Shown here one piece after another: positions 1 to 8,154 of a stretch of DNA of 44,605 nt. The stretch is from Candidatus Poseidoniales archaeon. GTDB lineage: Archaea > Thermoplasmatota > Poseidoniia > Poseidoniales > Poseidoniaceae. The DNA is taken from assembly GCA_028283345.1 (NCBI GenBank), contig JAPOGE010000004.1:1-44605 (forward strand). Reading direction: 5' to 3'. The translations under genes were made by a program, and so were the position numbers. Every line of letters begins with the position of its first letter. Position 1 is the stretch's first letter. The notes beneath the pieces were generated by a model. It saw nothing but the letters and a program-made list of their open reading frames with translations. It did no database searches and had not been told where the DNA came from.

Positions 1-287
1 GAAAAATGGCCGCTTTAGCCTTTGATAAAGAATCTCACGCCGATGGTTTTCCACTCTCGGTCGGCGTCGCCTATCAGCATGAGTTATGGAAGACCCTAGG
101 GCCGATTCTGACCAATTCCTACAAGATGCAGAAGTTGATACGCAAGAAGTGGCTGTTGCGGAGATTCTTGAAGAAGGCCAAGGTGAAGCCGGGTTTACAG
201 GATATGTTGTTAGAGGCATTGGCGAATAAGAATGAGCAGGAGATGATTCACAACAAGTGGTTCATCGCCCGTCAGGTTCTTTTCTGA
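1..287 (+). CDS. C-terminal fragment of a probable FAD-dependent (geranylgeranyl-reductase-like) oxidoreductase
   Basis: The frame is open from the first base of the window, so only the last ~95 residues of a longer protein are seen. The fragment has no cofactor motif. It is helical and basic, with a run of K/R around RKKWLLRRFLKKAK and a final segment ending in WFIARQVLF. This resembles the C-terminal helical cap of archaeal FAD-dependent reductases of the geranylgeranyl reductase family, where a Y-x-x-x-W stretch is followed by short basic helices. That resemblance is from memory and is weak. The gene stops 10 bases before the HAD phosphatase gene, so the two may be co-transcribed. Sequence upstream of the window would decide the family. 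Confidence 0.4.
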   Translation, partial: KMAALAFDKESHADGFPLSVGVAYQHELWKTLGPILTNSYKMQKLIRKKWLLRRFLKKAKVKPGLQDMLLEALANKNEQEMIHNKWFIARQVLF

Positions 288-297
288 GATTGGGGAG

Positions 298-1107
298 GTG
301 GTTGAGATTACAGAATTTTCGCTTGACCTCGCGGGAATAAATTGTGTCTTTCTCGACCTCGATGGTACAATCTATCACGGCCGTGATTTGATTCCGGGGG
401 CGGTCGATTTCCTCACCCGGCTAGAGCAAAAGGGGATTCGTAGGTTCTTCCTCTCCAATAATTCGAGTCTCTCAGTCGAACAGTACGTCGAGAAGTTGCA
501 GGGTTTTGGAATCCCGGCCACAGGGGATGAAATCCTTCTTTCGACCCACGACCTGATTGCTTGGCTTGCAGCCAAAGGTATCACTCAATCTTACTTAGTC
601 GGTACTGAGGGCATGCGCTCTATGTTGGAATCTGCCGGCCTCAGCACTCGCAGTGATACCCCGCAATACGTCATTCTAGGATATGATACTGAGATAACCT
701 ATGATAAAATTGAAATGGCCAGTGTTCACCTTCACGCCGGCGTACCTCTGGTCGCCAGCCACCCCGATGTGGTATGTCCCGACCCGCGCGGCGGCCTGCC
801 CGATACGGGTGCCTTTTTGGCGCTGTTCAAGGCCGCGACGGGGGTGGTGCCGGAGCACATCTGTGGCAAACCGAACCCGGGGATGATATTGCATAAAATC
901 GAGGAATTGGGGCTTGACCCAAGCCAATGTGTGATGTTCGGTGACCGATTGTACACCGATATCGAAATGGCCAATCGTGCTGGGGTCAAAGCCGTACTGG
1001 TGCTCTCAGGGGAGGCGGGGCGCGATGACTTGGTCGATTGCCCGCAGAAACCTGACTTGGTGATTGGTTCGGTCGCCGAAATCCTACCTGCTCCACATGG
1101 GGTGTAG
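298..1107 (+). CDS. HAD-superfamily subclass IIA phosphatase (NagD-like)
   Basis: This 269-residue protein is a HAD hydrolase that removes phosphate from small sugar- or nucleotide-type substrates in the cytosol; the substrate cannot be read from sequence. All four HAD motifs are visible. Motif I is DLDGT at residues 20-24, with the nucleophile D20 and acid D22. Motif II is the serine in LSNNSS near 53. Motif III is the lysine in GKPNPGM, and motif IV is GDRLYTDIEMA. The large cap between motifs II and III and the GKPNP signature place it in the NagD/PGP/AraL group (subclass IIA). The start used is GTG; a purine-rich GGGGAGG directly abuts it, so the exact start is uncertain. The next gene begins two bases after its stop, suggesting co-expression with a NERD protein. 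Confidence 0.85.
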   Translation: MVEITEFSLDLAGINCVFLDLDGTIYHGRDLIPGAVDFLTRLEQKGIRRFFLSNNSSLSVEQYVEKLQGFGIPATGDEILLSTHDLIAWLAAKGITQSYLVGTEGMRSMLESAGLSTRSDTPQYVILGYDTEITYDKIEMASVHLHAGVPLVASHPDVVCPDPRGGLPDTGAFLALFKAATGVVPEHICGKPNPGMILHKIEELGLDPSQCVMFGDRLYTDIEMANRAGVKAVLVLSGEAGRDDLVDCPQKPDLVIGSVAEILPAPHGV

Positions 1108-1109
1108 GG

Positions 1110-2081
1110 ATGTGGCTCGGTGCCAGACTGCGCGAGGCTTGGCTGCAGCGCATAAAATTCCCCCCCATAGGTCATCAGGTCGCTGGGCGAGAGGCCGAGG
1201 AACACCTGACAAAAATAATCGCCGCAGGAATCGAAGGAACCCATTGGCGGATGTGGGAAGGTATGCGGATTCCCAACAAGGATGGCCGTCGCCGTGAGGT
1301 CGACTGTATCGTCGTCGGCGGCGAAAAGGTGTTGATGATCGAGCAGAAGCACTGGTCGGGGGAAATGGAGATAATCACCGAGGAGGGGCGCGAGAGGGTG
1401 TTGCAACATCGGCGCAGTGGCGATACGATTGACCACGGAGATGTCTTTGGAACTATTAAATTGAAAACCACTATTCTCCAATACCACCATGGCGCCAGTG
1501 AATTCTTCGCCGTGGGGATGTTGCCCTTCGTTATTTTCAGTAATCATAATCTCGCCGTACCGGATTCAGTCGTGGCCCGAGAAGACTGTTGGTCGCTGAC
1601 CGATATCCTCGATTACCTGCCGAAGTCGGGGGGGGATGACCCGAGCAGGGATGGTCTCAGCCTCCCCCATGCCGCATTGGCCGCAACCCTTGACCGCTTA
1701 GGTTCATGGGATACCTTACACCATTATGGTGGCCAGCAAACCATTGGTGACATCTACTCGGTCAGCGAAAATAGTGGCCACTTAGCCGGCCTGTTCAAAC
1801 AACATCGCGAACGTATCACCGCGGTCAAGATCATCGCCGAACGCTCATTGTGGCGAGCGGTATTCAAACGCCCGACCTTGAGCGCGGAATTATATGATGA
1901 AGACGGGTTGTTCGAGGTCTGTGAGGTCGAGCCTGGTGGGCGTCTGAATTATCGTGGGGCGGGAAGTCGCCAGCGCAAGACCCTGGAATGGCGCCATATC
2001 ATCGGCATGGAATTTACCTCGAGAATCGTCGACGATGGGGATGGGGTTCCCCGCGCCCCAACCGATGATTCTAAACAGTGA
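1110..2081 (+). CDS. NERD-domain (nuclease-related) protein
   Basis: The first ~90 residues form a NERD domain, a restriction-endonuclease-like fold. A G-REAE helix at residues 26-31 is followed by the core acid D65 in EVDCIVV and the E78-x-K80 pair in MIEQKHWSG. These match the D...ExK catalytic pattern of the PD-(D/E)XK fold, so nuclease activity is possible but not shown. The remaining ~230 residues have no motif I recognise and are probably a separate mixed alpha/beta domain. The start is an ATG two bases after the phosphatase stop, so this pair is very likely one transcript. NERD proteins are often linked to DNA processing or plasmid/phage defence, but nothing else here points to a defence locus. 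Confidence 0.75.
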   Translation: MWLGARLREAWLQRIKFPPIGHQVAGREAEEHLTKIIAAGIEGTHWRMWEGMRIPNKDGRRREVDCIVVGGEKVLMIEQKHWSGEMEIITEEGRERVLQHRRSGDTIDHGDVFGTIKLKTTILQYHHGASEFFAVGMLPFVIFSNHNLAVPDSVVAREDCWSLTDILDYLPKSGGDDPSRDGLSLPHAALAATLDRLGSWDTLHHYGGQQTIGDIYSVSENSGHLAGLFKQHRERITAVKIIAERSLWRAVFKRPTLSAELYDEDGLFEVCEVEPGGRLNYRGAGSRQRKTLEWRHIIGMEFTSRIVDDGDGVPRAPTDDSKQ

Positions 2082-2190
2082 GTGAATTTCTCAAAGATTC
2101 GGTTTGCTCTTACTGAATTGTGGCACTTACTTACCACATGTTTTCGGGTAAGGTTATCACCTTCGGCCTGTTCCTCAGTTTGGGATTATT

Positions 2191-2742
2191 GTGAAATTGA
2201 TGTGGGTATTGACTGGTGTGATCTTGCTTCTAGCTTCAGCATATTCGGGATTAGTTGGCTATTCCGACAGCGGCAGCACTGATGTCGATGTGCCATCATG
2301 CACCTCGGCTGAATTACAAGATTTGGGAGAGGAAGTTGACTTCTGTGATAAGTCAGTGATGATGGATTCTGAGATGCCGGTTCCCGATATGTTGCAGGCA
2401 GTAATCAGTATCGAGGTCGAAGCACAGTGGGATGTGCCCGATGTGTGGATTGGTGTGGTCGCCGATTCCGAGGCAGAAAAATGCACCGAGAGTAGTGATG
2501 GGTTACTGCTGTGCGATACTGCGAATCTGGAATTCTTTGCTGGCGGACCTGATGCCAATGGCTCATTGAATTGGGAAATCGGTGAAGGGACCTACCGCTT
2601 TGTCGCTGGAAGTTCAGCTGAAAGTTCAGGCAAGACCACCCATATCGAGTATTCCTACACCGTGCAGATGACCGCGCTTCTAGCCTCGGGTATCGGCGCA
2701 CTGGGGCTGTTGATGGTAGGCTGGGGAATCAAGGGTGATTAG
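2191..2742 (+). CDS. Hypothetical exported single-pass membrane protein
   Basis: This 183-residue protein has a hydrophobic N-terminus (residues ~4-24, signal peptide or anchor). An acidic, serine-rich extracellular region of ~130 residues follows, with several cysteines (CTSAE, FCDKS, KCTES, LLCDT) that could form disulfides. It ends in a second hydrophobic helix (ALLASGIGALGLLMVGW) and a short charged tail. I do not recognise a family. The ectodomain alternates in a way that suggests a small beta-sandwich. The start is GTG at 2191; an ATG nine bases downstream is an alternative. It lies tail-to-tail with the next gene, with only 10 bases between stops. A 109-base gap separates it from the NERD gene. 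Confidence 0.6.
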   Translation: MKLMWVLTGVILLLASAYSGLVGYSDSGSTDVDVPSCTSAELQDLGEEVDFCDKSVMMDSEMPVPDMLQAVISIEVEAQWDVPDVWIGVVADSEAEKCTESSDGLLLCDTANLEFFAGGPDANGSLNWEIGEGTYRFVAGSSAESSGKTTHIEYSYTVQMTALLASGIGALGLLMVGWGIKGD

Positions 2743-2752
2743 CCCGCGGTTT

Positions 2753-3304
2753 CTATCTCCTCGGGCGGGCAAGCATCGAAATAGCCAGCATCGCCGCCAA
2801 TAACAGGAAAAATGCTCCGGCGCGTTGCAGAATGTCTTCGGTGGTCAGCCCGGCTGTAGTTACCTCGGTGGTCGAATGGTAATCGGGGTCATCGCTCTTG
2901 ATTTCCAGACTCACATAGTGGGTCTCATAGGTATTGGTGTAGTCAATAAGGTTGTAATTTCCGATGTAATCAGTGCTGTTAATCACAAAAATCCAAGCTA
3001 CTCGACAATCCGAATCGTTTTCCCAATCACAGGTGCCATTGAGTGGACCTGAGCCGAACTCTCCGGCATCGGTAAAATCACCGTCGCCGTTGCCGTCAAA
3101 ACCGATGTAATGGGTGACGTTTTCACGGGTATCCTCGTTCTTGTATTGCACGGTTGTGCCCACGACAACAGACACGGAATCGGGGGAGTGCTCACCGGCG
3201 CGAACGATGACGGTGAGGACATTGGATGAGTCGGCAGTGCTGGTTGCTAGCGGGGTGACCAATGTCAGTAAAATCACCGCGAAGGCCAGCCCGGTGCGCT
3301 TCAT
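2753..3304 (-). CDS. Exported membrane-anchored protein with a possible cupredoxin-like fold
   Basis: From the ATG at 3304 this is a 183-residue protein with a clear signal peptide (MKRTGLAFAVILLTL...ATSTADS), a ~120-residue ectodomain and a C-terminal helix (AFFLLLAAMLAISMLA) ending in basic RPRR. The ectodomain opens with a beta-strand pattern (VIVRAGEHSPDSVSVVVGTTVQYKNED) typical of plastocyanin-like proteins, and a histidine follows in NVTHYIGF. No Cys-x(n)-His pair follows to complete a type-1 copper site, so copper binding is doubtful. A D-x-N-x-D-G-D loop could bind calcium, and two cysteines (TCDW, DCRV) probably pair. An upstream in-frame start at 3367 would add 21 residues and overlap the divergent gene at 3360; the signal peptide argues for 3304. 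Confidence 0.6.
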   Translation of the reverse strand: MKRTGLAFAVILLTLVTPLATSTADSSNVLTVIVRAGEHSPDSVSVVVGTTVQYKNEDTRENVTHYIGFDGNGDGDFTDAGEFGSGPLNGTCDWENDSDCRVAWIFVINSTDYIGNYNLIDYTNTYETHYVSLEIKSDDPDYHSTTEVTTAGLTTEDILQRAGAFFLLLAAMLAISMLARPRR

Positions 3305-3359
3305 AGTACTGCGCCGCCAGTGCGAGGATAAATAAAAACCGACAAGGTGGACGCGGCCG

Positions 3360-5138
3360 ATGGACATTCGTGTGGTCGCCCTTGTGGTGCTGGTGGTGAT
3401 GGGCGGATCGATGCTCGGAGCTTATGCAATCCTTTCTGGTGATGTGGTTTCCCCGGCCGAGGGGAGTTGGGGTGATGGGTTTGTTGACCCTTTGATTCAG
3501 ACCGCGGAACACGACCATCGTAATTCCACCGAGCATGATTTGTCAACCGATAATATCGCTTATGTTGAGTTCAATGAATTGACAAATCCCGGCAATGCTG
3601 AAATCCAGGTGATGCCAGCTCCAGATGGCCGCGTCTATGTCTATCAGGCGGGATGGAGTGAGGTTCATATCATCGATGTGACCGACCCCTACAACACCTC
3701 GGTGGTCGGTGTGTACAACGACCCCAATACCCAGGTATTGGATGTGAAATATATCGAGTGGAATGGTGATGAGTACCTCATCTTACAGAATCAGTTGATC
3801 GACCCGGGTTATGCCGACCCCAACGTAGGTAATTGGGAGGACCCGGTACAGGTCTCGGTGACCTTGATCGATGTCACCGATAAGGCAAATCCGCATTATG
3901 TCGATTCGTGGTATGATTTCGACCACCCCACCGGCCCGCACAACCTGTATACGCAGATGATCGATGGGCAATGGTACCTGTTGGTGGCAAATCCAGATTA
4001 TACCCAGTGTGATATCGGCCAGGGTGATGCCTGTGGAGGAATAACCATCGCTCACCTCAACTTCGATGGCCTGCAGGGATTGCCGCGAATCGTCAAGGTG
4101 GGGGAGGCTGAAGTCGCCTGGGATACCACCCGCGGGGGTTGGATCTACATCCACGATATGACCAGTCAGACCTGGCCCGGCACCGACCAAACCGATGCAA
4201 GATATGGTCGCACCTACATCTATGGGGCTTACTGGGAGGCCGGCCTTCGCATCTTCGATATCTCCGATGTACCTCATCCGGTCAACTCACCGTTGTTGTA
4301 TCTGTTTCACGGCTCGGCCTGCCGCGCCAGTGGTGGAACCCAGGCGATGTGCAACTGGCGGGCACCCGAAGTCGGTCATTGGGATGACTTCGCCGACCTT
4401 GACCGGGATGGTGAATTGGATAGTAGCCAGACAGGGAATGTGAATGGGGGGAGGGCTTCTTACATCCATTATGCTGAACCTTTTCCCGAGATGGTCGATA
4501 CCAGCCACCTGGGTGGTGATGGGAGTTTGCGTCACCTGACGACCTTGGCGGTGGAGGTGTTGAGCACCACCGAAGGGACTGGGATGGTATATCTTCTCGA
4601 TACCACTAATTACACCATCAATAACGGTAACCTTCACTTTCAGCCTTCACTATACTCGACTTGGGAAATTCCCACCGCCTGGGAGCACTGCTTCGGTGAA
4701 GACTGTGCCGATTATCCACTGGGTGAGGAATGGTTATTGTTCAGCCCCCACAACCTCGACAGCGTCTACTTCCCCACCAATGGTGATACGCTTCCAGATA
4801 ACAGTCTCGGGGGGGGTTGGGATGGACGGCTCTACATCGGACATTATCACGGTGGATTGTGGATTATTGATGTCGAGACAATGATTGCCGCCGGACATAG
4901 TGGGCAGTCGAGAAACGACACCAATGTCGCGGCGACAATCGGTTTCTATCTGCCGCATGGAGGGGAATCTGGCGAGCCGATGGGTTCTGAATTCTATGAC
5001 TTTGGCTGGATTCCGTTCATTTGGACGGCTGAGTATTATGGTGGCTATACCTACATGTCGGGAATTACCTCAGGTTTGTATATCACTCAACTTGATATTG
5101 ACCAGCCCTATGAGGGTGTGCTTCTCAATAATGGATAG
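3360..5138 (+). CDS. Secreted LVIVD-repeat beta-propeller protein
   Basis: This 592-residue protein has an N-terminal signal anchor (VVALVVLVVMGGSMLGAYAIL, residues ~5-25) and is otherwise extracellular. The body shows repeated blade-like motifs of the LVIVD type: VHIIDVTDPYNTSVVGVY, VTLIDVTDKANPHYVDSW, LRIFDISDVPHP, LWIIDVETM and LYITQLDID. These point to a beta-propeller, probably binding sugars, peptides or a surface partner. A calcium-loop motif D346-L-D348-R-D350-G lies mid-protein. Paired cysteines (CDIGQGDAC, CRASGGTQAMC, CFGEDC) suggest disulfides outside the cell. There is no C-terminal anchor, so it is held by its N-terminal helix or released. It is divergent from the neighbouring exported gene, with only ~55 bases between starts. 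Its exact role is unknown. Confidence 0.75.
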   Translation: MDIRVVALVVLVVMGGSMLGAYAILSGDVVSPAEGSWGDGFVDPLIQTAEHDHRNSTEHDLSTDNIAYVEFNELTNPGNAEIQVMPAPDGRVYVYQAGWSEVHIIDVTDPYNTSVVGVYNDPNTQVLDVKYIEWNGDEYLILQNQLIDPGYADPNVGNWEDPVQVSVTLIDVTDKANPHYVDSWYDFDHPTGPHNLYTQMIDGQWYLLVANPDYTQCDIGQGDACGGITIAHLNFDGLQGLPRIVKVGEAEVAWDTTRGGWIYIHDMTSQTWPGTDQTDARYGRTYIYGAYWEAGLRIFDISDVPHPVNSPLLYLFHGSACRASGGTQAMCNWRAPEVGHWDDFADLDRDGELDSSQTGNVNGGRASYIHYAEPFPEMVDTSHLGGDGSLRHLTTLAVEVLSTTEGTGMVYLLDTTNYTINNGNLHFQPSLYSTWEIPTAWEHCFGEDCADYPLGEEWLLFSPHNLDSVYFPTNGDTLPDNSLGGGWDGRLYIGHYHGGLWIIDVETMIAAGHSGQSRNDTNVAATIGFYLPHGGESGEPMGSEFYDFGWIPFIWTAEYYGGYTYMSGITSGLYITQLDIDQPYEGVLLNNG

Positions 5139-5185
5139 CGACGGCCACTAAGTATCGTTACGATGTTCGGCCTTCGTGAAGAGGA

Positions 5186-6988
5186 TTATTCTTCGAGCTG
5201 TGGGGTGATGAATACGGTGCTGCCATCACGGTCGATGATTGGCAGGGTCAAGGCTGAAGTTGAGTCCATCATCACGTGTACCGGACAGAGGATGCCGCAG
5301 GCCGGGGCGAGGTAATCCTCTCCAGTCTCGGTCAGCACCAGACGGATGCCGTGACCGGCTGGTAGAATCGCGTCGATACCTTGGAACTCCATCATCAGGA
5401 GCAATTCCTGACCGGGAAATACTGTCTGGGGGTCGTAGCCACCGGCGTGGTAGCGGAGATCCATCGTCGCATGGCCTAGCCGCATACCGGTCTCGGCATC
5501 CTGCATCTCGACGAATACCTGTCCGCCATCATAGGATGCATGAACCGTCATATGCAGGGTGGCCAGGCCCGAGATATGGAGGTCATCGTACGCAGATAAT
5601 GCCGGGCAATCGACGGTCGCGGTCTGCACTCCACCACCTAGAACGTTGATGCCGCCGACAAATTCACCGTTGTTGTCGCAGGCATCGAATGTGGTTGTGA
5701 TAGAGGTCGCATCGAGCGGCGGCCAGGTATCTTCAATTCGCCATTGGCCATCGTTGCGTTGTACCTGCACGTTGAGGTCGGGTCGGGGCCCGATTCCCTT
5801 GAGATAATACTCGAGCCATTCAAATAAATCCTGAGCCCAGTCCCAACGTGTCATGTTGTGGATTGCCTCACCACCATAACCGCTGTCCTGAGTATTGTGT
5901 CTGCTCCACTGGTCGGGATAATTATGGCCCCATTGGCCGATCATCCCGCGTACTTCGTAGCCTTCATCGATGTAAGTCTGATACCAATTGATGCCGGGTG
6001 GCCCGCCGAAGACCTGGTGTGGGTCGACATTCCAATCCTGCAATCCCTGCACCCAGTATATCGAGCCGTTATAGTTACCCAACGCCTTGTCGATATGACT
6101 GCGCTCATCGTAGTAATTGTACATGTATGGATCCATCTCACCGCCGACATAGGTGATTGGCCCGGCGACGAATCCCTCGATTACATCAGCGCATAGATTG
6201 TCGAGGTCGTCTTGGTCATAATCCAAGATTGAGCCGCCATAATTACTGTGCATAACCTGGCTGCGGGCTTCGGCCGAGCCATTCTTGTACAGCAGGGGAT
6301 GGAGGGCGGTGGTGCCGGAGATCGGAATGATGGTCTTCAGGTGTTCATTAGCCTGGGCGGCCGCTTCCCATGCGGTCGCACCCTCGTAGGACTTGCCGTA
6401 TATCGCCACATTGCCGTTCGACCATTCCTGGGTTCCGAGCCATTCGACCGCGCTATCGATGCTCAACCCTTCACCATCACCGCGATAATCGAAACAACCG
6501 GTGCTCTCCTCGGTGGCAAATACCGCCACCTGAGCGATTGCATAACCGTGTGAAATCAAGCTGTCGAACAGGAATTCTCCGCGCCCAGCGCCGATGACGT
6601 TGGTGGGATCGCTCTCGCTTCCAGGCTGTCCATAAGAGAAATACGGGCTGACGATGGCAACTACTGGGACTTTCTCACCCACCTCAGTATTGCTCGGGAG
6701 CCAATAGGAAAGATGGACAGTGGCACTGTTTGGGCCGCCTTCCCAAACCCCCGAGGTATCGATATCAATGGTCGCCTCTTGCACTTCAAGGGGAGTATGT
6801 GGGCCGAATTCTAAGACGTATGAATGAGTATGAGAGGTGTTCCAATCCAATGTGTGGCGGTCGAATATCGAGGGATAGAATGAGGTTTCCTCCTCATTCA
6901 ATTCGTCCGGGGTGGTACCGAAGCATCCCGCTAATGGAATGGCCAAGAATAGCCCGACCATCATGAAAGTGGTGAGGCGGCGGCGCAT
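5186..6988 (-). CDS. CocE/NonD-type (S15 X-Pro dipeptidyl-peptidase family) lipoprotein hydrolase
   Basis: From the ATG at 6988 this is 600 residues. The N-terminus is MRRRL followed by a hydrophobic stretch and the lipobox-like LAGC, so it is probably a surface lipoprotein. The central alpha/beta-hydrolase domain carries the S15 nucleophile motif GKSYEG with Ser200. The Asp lies in LQDWNVD (near 316) and the His in GQWGHNYP (near 353), a complete triad. A C-terminal jelly-roll domain (about residues 400-600) is typical of the X-Pro-DAP/CocE family. It would cleave proline-containing dipeptides or esters outside the cell. The same LAGCFG leader ending occurs in the M28 peptidase at 39.4-41.1 kb. 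The start at 7003 (GTG) is less likely. Confidence 0.85.
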   Translation of the reverse strand: MRRRLTTFMMVGLFLAIPLAGCFGTTPDELNEEETSFYPSIFDRHTLDWNTSHTHSYVLEFGPHTPLEVQEATIDIDTSGVWEGGPNSATVHLSYWLPSNTEVGEKVPVVAIVSPYFSYGQPGSESDPTNVIGAGRGEFLFDSLISHGYAIAQVAVFATEESTGCFDYRGDGEGLSIDSAVEWLGTQEWSNGNVAIYGKSYEGATAWEAAAQANEHLKTIIPISGTTALHPLLYKNGSAEARSQVMHSNYGGSILDYDQDDLDNLCADVIEGFVAGPITYVGGEMDPYMYNYYDERSHIDKALGNYNGSIYWVQGLQDWNVDPHQVFGGPPGINWYQTYIDEGYEVRGMIGQWGHNYPDQWSRHNTQDSGYGGEAIHNMTRWDWAQDLFEWLEYYLKGIGPRPDLNVQVQRNDGQWRIEDTWPPLDATSITTTFDACDNNGEFVGGINVLGGGVQTATVDCPALSAYDDLHISGLATLHMTVHASYDGGQVFVEMQDAETGMRLGHATMDLRYHAGGYDPQTVFPGQELLLMMEFQGIDAILPAGHGIRLVLTETGEDYLAPACGILCPVHVMMDSTSALTLPIIDRDGSTVFITPQLEE

Positions 6989-7080
6989 GGTACTCCGTAC
7001 CATGGGTGTGGTTTCAAATTACGGGTTTTTGCGGCAGGCCGCTGGCATAGGGTGAATTAACCAAGTCGGCGGGCCGGTTC

Positions 7081-8094
7081 ATGCCCGGTAAGGTGTTGGT
7101 GACAGGGGCGGCTGGCTTCATAGGCAGTCATGTCGTTCGCGAACTATTGGCCGCTGGTCGAGCGGTGCGGGCAACGGCGCGTAAACCTAAGGCTGCCACC
7201 TTCCTTTCCGAACTCCCGGTCGGTGCGGGTGGCTCGCTGGAAATCGTGGTGATGGAGTTACTCGACCCTGAATCGGTCGTCGTCGCGGTCGCCGGCTGTG
7301 AAGAGGTGATTCACTGTGCCGCGGCACTCTATGTCGGCGCCAAAGATGCGCAACGTGATGTCGTCGACCCTTCAATTGAGGGAACAAGAAATCTAATTGC
7401 CGCTATCGAAGCAGATAGTGGAGTGAAAAGAATAGTTCACACTTCATCGGTTGCCGCTATCAGAGCGACCAACTTCCACACCGGACACACTTATTCAGCC
7501 GCGGATTGGTGTGATGATGCGACCCTCAAATCCAACGCTTATGGGCTCGCCAAGGCCGGTGCTGAGAGGTTGATCCGCGACTGGTGGAAATCGCAGGACG
7601 AGGGTGAGAGGCCGCGTCTGGTGACCATCCATCCATCGATTGTCATAGGACCGATTCTAGCCAAAAGGCACCTCTCGGGTTCGATGGGTTATGTTGATCA
7701 TTTAGTGAAAGGAAAACTCCCGTTCGTGCTCAAATCCCATATCGAGATGGTTGATGTGAGAGATGTCGCAATCACCCATGTCTCGGCGCTTACAAAGGGG
7801 ATAGATGGTGGGCGCTACATCGTTCATGCCGGAGGTCTGTGGCATCGCGAGATGGCTAAGATTCTCAAGGATGAATTTCCCCAACGGAAGTGGGCTCGCC
7901 GGCAATTACCCAAGTGGGCAACCTATGTGGTGGCGATTTTTCATCCAAAGATAACCATCGGCTGGGTGCGCAAGAATATCGGCTTGTGGTGTGATTTCGA
8001 TGCGAGTGATACGGTTGAGGAATTGGATATCACATGGCGGCCTTTGTCCACCAGCATCATCGATGGTGCCACATCTATCATCGCCCATGAGTGA
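7081..8094 (+). CDS. NAD(P)-dependent epimerase/reductase, extended SDR family
   Basis: This 337-residue protein begins with the Rossmann motif TGAAGFIG at residues 8-15. It has the catalytic Y154-x-x-x-K158 pair in YGLAKAG, with the upstream serine in TSSVAA. The general layout matches dihydroflavonol-4-reductase / 3-beta-hydroxysteroid dehydrogenase-like extended SDRs, including the HPSIVIGP segment after the catalytic helix. The substrate cannot be named: sugar nucleotide, sterol-like or hydroxyketone are all possible. It starts with ATG 92 bases from the divergent S15 lipoprotein gene. It is probably transcribed on its own, since the next gene begins after a ~60-base gap and has different composition. 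Confidence 0.85.
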   Translation: MPGKVLVTGAAGFIGSHVVRELLAAGRAVRATARKPKAATFLSELPVGAGGSLEIVVMELLDPESVVVAVAGCEEVIHCAAALYVGAKDAQRDVVDPSIEGTRNLIAAIEADSGVKRIVHTSSVAAIRATNFHTGHTYSAADWCDDATLKSNAYGLAKAGAERLIRDWWKSQDEGERPRLVTIHPSIVIGPILAKRHLSGSMGYVDHLVKGKLPFVLKSHIEMVDVRDVAITHVSALTKGIDGGRYIVHAGGLWHREMAKILKDEFPQRKWARRQLPKWATYVVAIFHPKITIGWVRKNIGLWCDFDASDTVEELDITWRPLSTSIIDGATSIIAHE

Positions 8095-8154
8095 TTCTTC
8101 ACCCTTTGAATGCGATGTAAAGACTGTTAAGTAGTGGCAAACAGTGCCGGATGC

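Noticed and set aside
732-1547. 271-residue antisense frame
   Set aside because: It is a shadow of the HAD phosphatase and NERD genes; it has no domain and the sense genes are well supported.
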